This document shows, in pieces, positions 6,714-12,890 of a stretch of DNA of 19,457 nucleotides. The stretch is from Bacillota bacterium (GTDB lineage Bacteria; Bacillota; Clostridia; Christensenellales; Aristaeellaceae), in contig JAEYPB010000018.1 of the NCBI GenBank assembly GCA_023411175.1, positions 1 through 19,457 on the forward strand. Direction: 5' to 3'. Both the position numbers and the translations under genes were made by a program. The number at the start of each line of letters is the position of its first letter. Position 1 is the stretch's first letter. The notes beneath the pieces were generated by a model that was not told the origin of the DNA, did not search any database, and worked only from the letters and a program-made list of their open reading frames with translations.

Positions 6714-8644
6714 ACGAGCACCTGAGAACCCTTTCCCCGGAGGAAGCCGGAGCCATCGAAAAGGCCGTTCAGGACCCTAGGCTGACGCTCGCCCAGCGTG
6801 CGGCGCTCAGGCTGAAGCTGTTTTTGGAGCACGAGCGGATTGTGAAGAACCCCGGCGAGCGCATCGTCGCCTGGCGGACGCTGGAAAGCTTCCCCGACAT
6901 CTACGCGCCCGGCGAGCGCGAAAGGCTCCAGGCCGGGCATCACGTCCACGAGCAGGGGCGGGTGTGCAACATCTCCTCCGACTGGGGCGACGTGCTGCGC
7001 GGCGGGCTGCTGCCCCGCCGCGAAAAGGCAACCGACGAGGCGAAGGCCGCCATCGACGCGGTGATCGCCTACGCCGACCGGTACGGCGACGAGAACCTCT
7101 CCAGAGCCATCCGTACCGGCGCGGCCGGGTACCTCGAAGCGCTGAACGCTTTCCGCATTCTGCATTTCGCGCTGTGGGCATCGAACGTCTACCACAACAC
7201 CGTCGGCCGGTTCGACCAGTACATGTGGCCGTTCCTCGCCGCCGATATGGAGAAGGGCATGACCGAGGACGAGGCGCTGGATCTCACGAGCGAGTTCTTC
7301 CTGTCCTTCAACCGCGACAGCGACCTGTACATCGGCATGCAGCAGGGCGACAACGGACAGAGCCTGATGTTGGGCGGCTGTGACCGCGGCGGGAAGAGCG
7401 CCGTCAATCCGCTGACCGCCATCTGCCTCAAGGCGAGCCTTCGAAACCGCCGCATCGACCCCAAGATCAACCTGAGGGTGGACAAAAACACGCCGCTTTC
7501 GCTCTACGAGCTGGCGACCGAGCTGACCCGGCAGGGGCTGGGCTTCCCCCAGTACGCGAACGACGACGTGGTGATCCCCGCCCTCGTCCAGATGGGCTAC
7601 GACATCGAGGACGCCCGGGATTACACCGTCGCCGCCTGCTGGGAGTTCATCATTCCCGGCGTCGCTATGGACATCCCCAACATCGGCGCGGTGTCGCTGG
7701 CGGGGGTGGTGTCCGGCGTGGTCCGGGAAAACCTGGCCGGGTGCGAGACGTACGAGGATCTCCTCGAAAAAGTGCGGCAGGCCATCCGAAAGGACGCGGA
7801 GGGCACGATGGCTACGCTTTCGCCGCTCTTCATGGAGCCCGCGCCCTGGCAGACCGCGCTGATGACCGATGTTTCCCGCGATGTGAGCGAGGGCGCGAAG
7901 TACAGGAATTACGGCTTCCACGGCACCGGCTTCGCCACCGCCGTCGACCAGTTGGCCGCCGTGAAGCGGTACGTGTTCGACGAGAAGACCATCTCGCCCC
8001 GGACGCTGATCGCGGCGCTCGAAGAAAATTTTGAAGGGAACCCCGGCCTCGGGCGGATGCTCCGGGAGGACGCGCCCAAGCTGGGCCGGGACGAGGGCTG
8101 CGAAGAAATCGCCGACGCGCTGCTGGACGCCTTTGCCGGCGCGCTGGAGCCGCTTCGCACCGAGCACGGCGGGCGTGTGCGCGCCGGAACCGGCTCCGCC
8201 ATGTACTACCTGTGGCACTCCCGCGAGCTGGGCGCCACCGCCGACGGCCGCAGGGCCGGAGAGCCGCTTTCCGCGAACTTCTCGCCCTCGCTGACGCTCA
8301 GGGACGCGGGGCCGCTGTCCGTCATTTCCGCGATGGCGCGGCCGGGCCTATCCCGGGTCATCAACGGCGGGCCGCTGACGCTGGAGCTGCACGACACCGT
8401 GTTCAAGCACCCCGAGGGCGTCACCAAGGTCGCGCAGCTCGTTCAGATGTACATCCTGCTGGGCGGGCACCAGCTGCAGCTCAACGCCGTCTCCCGCGAG
8501 CAGATGCTGGACGCGCAAAGGAACCCCGATGCGCACCGGAACCTGATCGTCCGCGTCTGGGGCTGGAGCGGCCACTTCGTGCAGCTGGACAAGGGGTATC
8601 AGGACCAGATCATCGAGCGCACGTCCTACGGCTTTGAAGGGTAA
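6710..8644 (+). CDS. Glycyl radical enzyme (pyruvate formate-lyase-like), unassigned substrate
   Basis: A cytoplasmic, oxygen-sensitive enzyme of 644 residues. The C-terminal glycyl radical motif is RVWGWSGHFVQL (615-626), with Gly618 the expected radical site and QDQIIERTSYGF completing the signature. The active-site loop reads AACWEF, with Cys310 as the thiyl residue and Glu312. This differs from the Cys-Cys of pyruvate formate-lyase and from the GCVE motif common in diol, choline and hydroxyproline enzymes. It is also about 100-200 residues shorter than those enzymes, mainly at the N-terminus. The ATG at 6710 overlaps the activase stop; reading further upstream would only run into the activase gene. 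No microcompartment, transporter or aldehyde dehydrogenase gene is adjacent, so the substrate stays open. The divergent LacI regulator suggests inducible use of a specific compound. Confidence 0.9.
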   Translation: MNEHLRTLSPEEAGAIEKAVQDPRLTLAQRAALRLKLFLEHERIVKNPGERIVAWRTLESFPDIYAPGERERLQAGHHVHEQGRVCNISSDWGDVLRGGLLPRREKATDEAKAAIDAVIAYADRYGDENLSRAIRTGAAGYLEALNAFRILHFALWASNVYHNTVGRFDQYMWPFLAADMEKGMTEDEALDLTSEFFLSFNRDSDLYIGMQQGDNGQSLMLGGCDRGGKSAVNPLTAICLKASLRNRRIDPKINLRVDKNTPLSLYELATELTRQGLGFPQYANDDVVIPALVQMGYDIEDARDYTVAACWEFIIPGVAMDIPNIGAVSLAGVVSGVVRENLAGCETYEDLLEKVRQAIRKDAEGTMATLSPLFMEPAPWQTALMTDVSRDVSEGAKYRNYGFHGTGFATAVDQLAAVKRYVFDEKTISPRTLIAALEENFEGNPGLGRMLREDAPKLGRDEGCEEIADALLDAFAGALEPLRTEHGGRVRAGTGSAMYYLWHSRELGATADGRRAGEPLSANFSPSLTLRDAGPLSVISAMARPGLSRVINGGPLTLELHDTVFKHPEGVTKVAQLVQMYILLGGHQLQLNAVSREQMLDAQRNPDAHRNLIVRVWGWSGHFVQLDKGYQDQIIERTSYGFEG

Positions 8645-8686
8645 CGAACACGAGCCGGTTTTCTGAAACGCTTCTTTGACAATCTG

Positions 8687-8726
8687 AGCGTCCGCGCGGC
8701 CAATCAGCTTTGCGGGCGCTTTTTTG
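8687..8726 (+). terminator. Intrinsic terminator of the glycyl radical enzyme operon
   Basis: AGCGTCCGC pairs with GCGGGCGCT (one G-T pair) across a loop of about 16 bases, followed by TTTTTT. It lies about 40 bases after the stop codon at 8644. Confidence 0.8.
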
Positions 8727-8744
8727 GGCGCGGGGCGCATATGC

Positions 8745-8773
8745 TTGACAGTGGCGCGGCTTTATGCCATGAT
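8745..8773 (+). promoter_or_regulatory. Promoter of the flavodoxin-like gene
   Basis: A perfect -35 box TTGACA (8745-8750) and a weak -10 box CATGAT (8768-8773) are separated by 17 bases. The leader to the start codon is about 85 bases and contains a small CCGGA/TCCGG inverted repeat. Confidence 0.55.
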
Positions 8774-8863
8774 GGAAACGTAAAGATGCCGGAGATTTCC
8801 GGTGAATCGGAGGAGATTTTGCGGCGGAGGCACAAGCGCGACCGACGATATGGGAGGGATTGC

Positions 8864-9655
8864 ATGTTGAACGCAACGGATTCGGCGGTCGTCTTCTTCT
8901 CCCGCGACGGGAATACAAGGTGCGGTGCGGAAATCCTGAGCCGGAAGCTGGGCGCGAAGCTGATCGAGCTTCAGGAGGAGCGGCCCGGCAACGTGCTGCA
9001 TGCCGTCTTTCGGATGCGCACGCCGCTCAAGGGAGATCCCTGGGCGGAAATCGCCTCCGCGAAGCGCGTGTACCTGCTGTGCCCCATTTGGGCGGGCAGC
9101 TCCGTCCCCGCCATGAACGCATTTGCCGAAGGGGCGGATTTTACCGGCAAGGTCGTACAGATCATCACCTTCCAGCAGGCTCCGAGCAAGCAGGGGCACC
9201 GAGAGCAGCGGCATCTGGCCGGCATCGTCACCAGAAACCACGGCTCGGTGCGGGACTGCTATTCTCTGGTGGGTGGGAAGATGCGGCAGTTTGCCGGGGA
9301 GGCGTACATCCGCGCGCAGATCGACGTGGTGCAGCTGCCGGGCGAGGAACGGGACGAAGAACCGCAGCAAGCGCCGGGAGAAGTGCCGGAGGAAGTACCG
9401 GACGAAGTGCCGGAGGAAGTGCCGGGCGAAGTGCCGGACGAAGAGCCGGAAGAAGAGCCGGAGGAAGTGCCGGACGAGGTGCCGGAGGAAGTGCCGGAGG
9501 AGGTGCCGGAGGGAGTACCGGACGAAGCGCCGGGTGAAGTGCCGGAGGAAGTGCCGGACGAGGTGCCGGAGGGAGTGCCGGGCAAAGTACCGGAGGAAAT
9601 GCCGGGCGAAGCGCCGGACGAAGTGCCGGACGAGGTGCCGGGCGAAGTGCCGTAG
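8864..9655 (+). CDS. Flavodoxin-like protein with a C-terminal (E/D/G)EVP repeat tail
   Basis: The first 163 residues form a flavodoxin-like fold. The N-terminal strand and FMN phosphate loop read VVFFSRDGNTRCGAE (residues 9-23), and YLLCPIWAGSSVPAMNAF (about 70-87) is the usual second flavin loop. Such proteins carry electrons by FMN in the cytoplasm. The last 100 residues are 25 tetrapeptides of the type EEVP, DEVP or GEVP, giving a very acidic, proline-every-fourth tail with no folded domain. The ATG at 8864 follows GGGAGG at 8852-8857; an ATG at 8741 lies upstream of the predicted promoter and is rejected. The gene stands alone between two terminators. The tail could be a spacer, a cation-binding surface or a partner-binding region; nothing decides this. 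Confidence 0.8.
   Translation: MLNATDSAVVFFSRDGNTRCGAEILSRKLGAKLIELQEERPGNVLHAVFRMRTPLKGDPWAEIASAKRVYLLCPIWAGSSVPAMNAFAEGADFTGKVVQIITFQQAPSKQGHREQRHLAGIVTRNHGSVRDCYSLVGGKMRQFAGEAYIRAQIDVVQLPGEERDEEPQQAPGEVPEEVPDEVPEEVPGEVPDEEPEEEPEEVPDEVPEEVPEEVPEGVPDEAPGEVPEEVPDEVPEGVPGKVPEEMPGEAPDEVPDEVPGEVP
9353..9652 (+). repeat. 12-bp coding minisatellite, 25 units
   Basis: Twenty-five consecutive 12-bp units of the form GTGCCGGAGGAA, each ending in a proline codon, encode DEEP, QQAP, GEVP, EEVP, DEVP and variants. Variation is mostly at the first residue (E, D or G) and third (V, A, E, M). The array runs to the stop codon of the flavodoxin-like gene. Confidence 0.9.
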
Positions 9656-9745
9656 GAAGCAACCGCGAAAGAATAGGGCGAGCCGCCCGGAGAAGAGCCG
9701 TAAAGCACGGCCTATCAAACAGGCGGGCGAATCAGGGCAATCAGT

Positions 9746-9789
9746 GGGGCTGTCATGCCGGGAAGATCCCGGTTTGACAGCCCCGTTTT
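9746..9789 (+). terminator. Strong intrinsic terminator after the flavodoxin-like gene
   Basis: GGGGCTGTCA and TGCCGGG pair with CCCGGTT and TGACAGCCCC in a stem of about 17 bp with a 5-base loop, followed by GTTTTC. It is the last clearly host-type element before the prophage repressor and may also stop leftward transcription. Confidence 0.85.
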
Positions 9790-9860
9790 CTATCCGTCCA
9801 AGAGAGGAGATAGGCTTCGAAGTGGGGTGATGCGAAGACGAATAATGTTTCGGACCGGTA

Positions 9861-10700
9861 TTACGCCTGGGCGGTGTTCTGGGGAAGCACCGCCACCAGT
9901 TCGCCCATCAGCACCACCTCTTCGGCGGGGTAGAACATCGGCGGATATTTGGGGTTCTCCGAGCGCAGTTCCACCTTGCCGCCGGGGCGGCGGTAGACGC
10001 GCTTGACCGTGGCGTCCGGCTGGTCGGTGGGGCCGTCCACCTGCACCAGCGCGATGCGGCCGTTGTCAAAACTTCCGCGCTTGTTGAAGACGCAGTAGTC
10101 GCCGTCGTTGACCACGCCGGTCATCGAATCGCCGTCGGCCTGCACGATGAAGTACTGCTCCCCTGTGTACTTGACCGGCACCAGGATGCGGCGCTCGTCC
10201 TCCGGCACCGCCGTGATGGGCGGCCCCGCCGCGGCGCGTCCCTCCACGCCCTTCCAGGCGCGGTCCTTGCCAGGTCTTTCGCGGCTGGGCCGGGCGGGAA
10301 AGGGGCGCACCTTGTTTAGCGCTGGCGCGGCTTCCGGCAGCGGCCGGATGGGGCGCTCCACGGTGCGCGGCGCGGGCTCCGCCAGCGCGGAGAGGGCCAT
10401 CTCCATCGCTGCCTGGCGCGCCGCCTCCGGTGCGGTGCGCAGCGCGTCCACCAAGCGCGCCTCGTTCCCGTCCAGCGAGCGAGCGCCGGTCTCCGCGCGC
10501 TTTTCGGTGGTCAGCCCCAATAGATAATCCGCCGACACGTTAAAGTGCCGCGCGGCGATCGCCACCAGCGATGCCCGGGGCGAGGCGCCCTTCTTCCAGC
10601 CCGTCGGCGCGCCGCTGCTGACGTGCAGCACCGTTTCCGCGACCTCCGCCACCGAGGTGTTGTTCTCCCTGCACAGTTGCTCCAGCCGGGTGTAGAACAC
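9861..10700 (-). CDS. Prophage repressor, XRE DNA-binding domain plus S24/LexA self-cleavage domain
   Basis: A 279-residue CI/LexA-type repressor that keeps the prophage silent and is expected to cleave itself when RecA is activated by DNA damage. The XRE-type HTH spans about residues 3-62. A proline/arginine-rich linker follows (about 108-155). The S24 peptidase domain has a likely Ala158-Gly159 cleavage site in RAAAGPP, the nucleophile Ser192 in GDSM and Lys233 in TVKRVY. I chose the GTG at 10700 because AAAGGGGGG lies six bases upstream; an ATG at 10736 has no comparable site. It is transcribed away from the late genes, and the 18-bp palindrome about 50 bases upstream is its probable operator. 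Confidence 0.9.
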   Translation of the reverse strand: MFYTRLEQLCRENNTSVAEVAETVLHVSSGAPTGWKKGASPRASLVAIAARHFNVSADYLLGLTTEKRAETGARSLDGNEARLVDALRTAPEAARQAAMEMALSALAEPAPRTVERPIRPLPEAAPALNKVRPFPARPSRERPGKDRAWKGVEGRAAAGPPITAVPEDERRILVPVKYTGEQYFIVQADGDSMTGVVNDGDYCVFNKRGSFDNGRIALVQVDGPTDQPDATVKRVYRRPGGKVELRSENPKYPPMFYPAEEVVLMGELVAVLPQNTAQA

Positions 10701-10743
10701 GAGACGCCCCCCTTTCGGTACGAAAATAAACGGCAAACAGGTA

Positions 10744-10772
10744 TTGACAATCTTAGTTAACTAAGATATAAT
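10744..10772 (+). promoter_or_regulatory. Strong rightward prophage promoter
   Basis: Perfect TTGACA (10744-10749) and perfect TATAAT (10767-10772) are separated by exactly 17 bases. It drives the genes to the right of the repressor. The spacer lies within a palindrome, so repressor binding there would exclude RNA polymerase. Confidence 0.88.
10750..10767. promoter_or_regulatory. Putative repressor operator (18-bp perfect palindrome)
   Basis: ATCTTAGTTAACTAAGAT is a perfect palindrome that covers the whole spacer of the rightward promoter and the first base of its -10 box. No second copy was noticed in the window. Its position next to the repressor gene makes it the natural repressor site. 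Confidence 0.75.
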
Positions 10773-10878
10773 CGGGGCGAACAAGAGTTCCATTTTAGTA
10801 TAGCACGGGGCGCGCCGGATGTAAAGACGGGTCTCGGCGTAAAAAGGGAACGCCCTGGCGGGCGGAATGGAGGATGCG

Positions 10879-11376
10879 ATGCGGCCGTTGTTTGCGGAGG
10901 GTGAGCAATCGGGGAAACGGATTGACGAGGAGTTTTCGAGCCCGAAGCAGGCCGGTGCCGAGGGAGCGGAGGCGGCGCGCGTTCGGGGCGGGCAGAGGGC
11001 CTTCCGCCCGGGCGAGGCCCTTTTGAAGCTGCCGGAGGGGTGGTTCGCCCGGCGGCGGGCGGAGAGGTTTGCGACGACGGAGGATGCGGCGCGCGCGTGC
11101 GGCATCGGCGCGAAGCTGATGTGGATTCTCGAATGCGGCGGGGTGACATCGCCGGAAATCGCGCGGCTCGTGGGATGCGGCATGCGCCTGACGCGAACCG
11201 AGGTTCGCGGAATCACCTGCGCGAAAACGGCTGCCCGGCGGCGGCGCGAAGGGCTTCAGTACCTGGTGGCGAGGCCGGATGGCGCGGATTGGGCGAAGGA
11301 GCGCCCCGCGGACGGGCGGAGTGCAGTGTGGAGAGCGTGGGTTTTTGGGCGGAGACGCCCAGAACGACCGGCGTAA
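10879..11376 (+). CDS. Phage protein with a possible divergent HTH
   Basis: A 165-residue protein, the first gene under the rightward prophage promoter. The N-terminal 50 residues are charged and low in hydrophobic content. Residues about 60-105 (ERFATTEDAARACGIGAKLM, then GGVTSPEIARLVGCGMRLT) have the spacing of an XRE-like helix-turn-helix. This is only a pattern judgement. The ATG at 10879 has GGAGG five bases upstream; the ATG at 10867 would contain that site within the gene. It precedes the Mor-family gene by about 30 bases and is probably co-transcribed with it, so a control role in the lytic switch is plausible but unproven. Confidence 0.55.
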   Translation: MRPLFAEGEQSGKRIDEEFSSPKQAGAEGAEAARVRGGQRAFRPGEALLKLPEGWFARRRAERFATTEDAARACGIGAKLMWILECGGVTSPEIARLVGCGMRLTRTEVRGITCAKTAARRRREGLQYLVARPDGADWAKERPADGRSAVWRAWVFGRRRPERPA

Positions 11377-11407
11377 GCGGCGCGCGAGGCGCGGGAAGGG
11401 AGCGGGC

Positions 11408-11698
11408 ATGAAGGACTTTACGCGGGAAATGCTGCCGGAGGCGCACCGGCGGCTTTCGGAGGTGATCGGCATCGAGGCGATGATCCGGCTTTGCGAGGCT
11501 TATGGCGGCGCGCCGCTTTACATCCCAAAGCTGGACGCGCTGAACGCCGCGCGGCGGGACGAGCGCATTCGCGCCGAGTACGACGGCATGAACACGCAGG
11601 TTTTGGCGCAGCGGTACGGCGTGTCCCGCCGGACGGTGCAGGCGGTGGTGTCCCAGGCGGCGGATCGAGACAGGCGGGTGGTGCGGAAGGCGCGGTAG
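11408..11698 (+). CDS. mor: Mor-family transcription activator (Mu middle/late regulator type)
   Basis: A 96-residue protein. The N-terminal helical dimerisation part (residues 8-33) is followed by the short strand GGAPLYIPK (33-41) and a C-terminal helix-turn-helix (NTQVLAQRYGVSRRTVQAVV, 62-81), which is the Mor/C domain layout. In phage Mu, Mor activates middle transcription by contacting RNA polymerase. Here it is likely to switch on the late head operon to the right. The ATG at 11408 follows AAGGGAG; an in-frame upstream ATG at 11279 lies inside the preceding gene. The last ten or so codons form the first unit of the repeat array that continues past the stop. Confidence 0.85.
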   Translation: MKDFTREMLPEAHRRLSEVIGIEAMIRLCEAYGGAPLYIPKLDALNAARRDERIRAEYDGMNTQVLAQRYGVSRRTVQAVVSQAADRDRRVVRKAR

Positions 11699-11999
11699 AA
11701 CGGGTCACCGTCCCCCTGCGTAGGGTGTGCGATGCGCGGCGGTGTCCCGGCGGCGGGACGGACAGGCGGTGCGGAAGGGGCCGTAGAACGGGTCGCCGTC
11801 CTCCGGTAAATTGCGCAGGGTGTGCGATGCGCGGCGGTATCCCGGGAGGCGGGACGGGTGGAGGGGGCCTTAGAACGGGTCACCGTCCCCCGGAAAGTTG
11901 CGTAGGGAGTGCGATGCGCGGCGGTATCTGCGCGTTGGGCGTGGCGGTGTCCCGGGCGGCGGATCGAGGCAGGCGGGCGGTGCGGAAGGGGCCGTGGAA
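11645..11999 (+). repeat. Degenerate repeat array of about 90 bp built from the 3' end of mor
   Basis: The 533-base gap between mor and the next gene (11699-12231) is filled largely by this array. Units start near 11645 (inside mor), 11740, 11835 and 11922, with a partial unit near 11945; the period is about 87-96 bp. Shared blocks are GGTGTCCCGGGCGGCGGAT, GCGGTGCGGAAGGGGCC, TAGAACGGGTCACCGTCCCC and GTGCGATGCGCGGCGGT. Copies differ by substitutions and small deletions. No gene with a convincing start or composition was found in it. The remaining part (12000-12170) shows nothing recognisable. Confidence 0.75.
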
Positions 12000-12170
12000 T
12001 GGTCGGAGTGTCTGCCAAAAAGGCGTGCAAGGCCGTCGCGGTGTGGGTGGTGGTATCTCAGACAACGGTGCTGGCCGGGCGGCGGGGCCGAGATGTCCAG
12101 GATAAGCGGCGATACGCCGCGAGACAAAAATGCGAAACGCTTCGCGCGGCGTTTGGCGGCGCGATCGGGT

Positions 12171-12212
12171 ATGATTCCGGATGTGAGAAAGCAGCCGGAA
12201 TCATTCTTTTTT
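12171..12212 (+). terminator. Intrinsic terminator before the late head operon
   Basis: ATGATTCCGG pairs perfectly with CCGGAATCAT across a 14-base loop, followed by TCTTTTTT. It lies upstream of the gp25-like gene and so separates the mor transcript from the late genes. Late transcription must therefore start downstream of it or read through. Confidence 0.85.
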
Positions 12213-12231
12213 GGCTGAAGGGGGACGGAAG

Positions 12232-12552
12232 ATGGAATCACAGTATGCATTCTGGGCCGCGACCGGGGCCATCGGACTGATGGTCGCGGCGCTGGCCTGG
12301 TTTATCAAGCGGTTGGTCGGCGACCTGGAGGCAAAGATCGAGCGCGGCGAAAAAAGCGCCGGCGAGCGGATGGATGCCCTTGAAAAGCGCATCGACAAGC
12401 AGGAGGAGCGCTACGACAGGCTCATCACGCTGCTGCCGGAGAAATACGCGCTGCGGGACGACCTGATCCGCATGACCCAGAACATCGAAGCGCAGCTCGG
12501 GCAGATCCGCGAACTGATCATCGGTGGCTTCAAGGAAAAGGAGGGATTGTGA
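12232..12552 (+). CDS. Mu gp25/DUF2730-like membrane protein with coiled coil
   Basis: A 106-residue protein with one N-terminal membrane helix (about residues 7-26) followed by a long charged coiled-coil-type helix (28-60) and a second helical part (70-100). Size, topology and place two genes before the DUF3486 gene match the gp25/DUF2730 proteins of Mu-like phages, whose role is not well defined. The ATG at 12232 is preceded by GGGGGACGGAA. A holin-accessory (XhlA-like) role is an alternative given the same topology, but the late-gene order favours the gp25 assignment. Its stop codon overlaps the next start. Confidence 0.65.
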   Translation: MESQYAFWAATGAIGLMVAALAWFIKRLVGDLEAKIERGEKSAGERMDALEKRIDKQEERYDRLITLLPEKYALRDDLIRMTQNIEAQLGQIRELIIGGFKEKEGL

Positions 12553-12890
12553 TGATGAGCAGAACCGACCTCGTCAAGCGCAAGCAGATGCGCGGCGACA
12601 TCGTGGCCATGCTCTACAAGGACTTCGGGCGGCCGCCGATGCCGGTCAAGACGCTGGTGTTCGCGCTCCTGGGCGACAACGCCGCCGCCGAAACCGAAGT
12701 GCCTGCCCAGCTCTACTACCTCGCCGACCCGAAAAAGGGATTTGTGACCATCAGCTACCGCGACGGGGCCGAGCCGGAACTGACGCCGCTGCGCGGTGCG
12801 CTGGTGCAGCTGACTGCCGCCGGGTGCAACCTCGCCGAGGGGGACATCGAAGACCCCGGCGTGATCTTCGGCGATGGGCGGCGCGCCTAG
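12552..12890 (+). CDS. Mu gp26-like phage protein (VpaChn25_0724-type)
   Basis: A 112-residue protein. The first 85 residues look like a winged-helix fold: helices around MRGDIVAMLYKDF and VKTLVFALL, then a beta pair around GFVTISYRDG. It ends with a segment of the form LTAAGCNLAEGDIEDPGV, which resembles the tail of the gp26 proteins that precede gp27 in Mu-like phages. The ATG at 12552 shares its A with the previous stop (TGATG) and has GGAGGG six bases upstream. The assignment rests on order and this loose pattern, not on a search. The function in the phage is unknown; DNA binding is possible. Confidence 0.6.
   Translation: MMSRTDLVKRKQMRGDIVAMLYKDFGRPPMPVKTLVFALLGDNAAAETEVPAQLYYLADPKKGFVTISYRDGAEPELTPLRGALVQLTAAGCNLAEGDIEDPGVIFGDGRRA

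Noticed and set aside
9353..9652. CRISPR-like array
   Set aside because: The repeat is a 12-bp coding unit with no spacers, continuing the flavodoxin reading frame.
9228..9718. Open frames on the other five frames of the EEVP repeat
   Set aside because: A 12-bp repeat without stop codons opens every frame. Only the plus frame continues a recognisable flavodoxin domain.
11491..12105. Open frames on both strands through the post-mor repeat array
   Set aside because: They are repeats without start signals or domain pattern, and their composition is that of a shadow frame in GC-rich DNA.
11999..12280. A 93-codon open frame with AAGGGG upstream
   Set aside because: It would run through the strong terminator at 12171-12212 and overlap the better-supported gp25-like gene; no family pattern.
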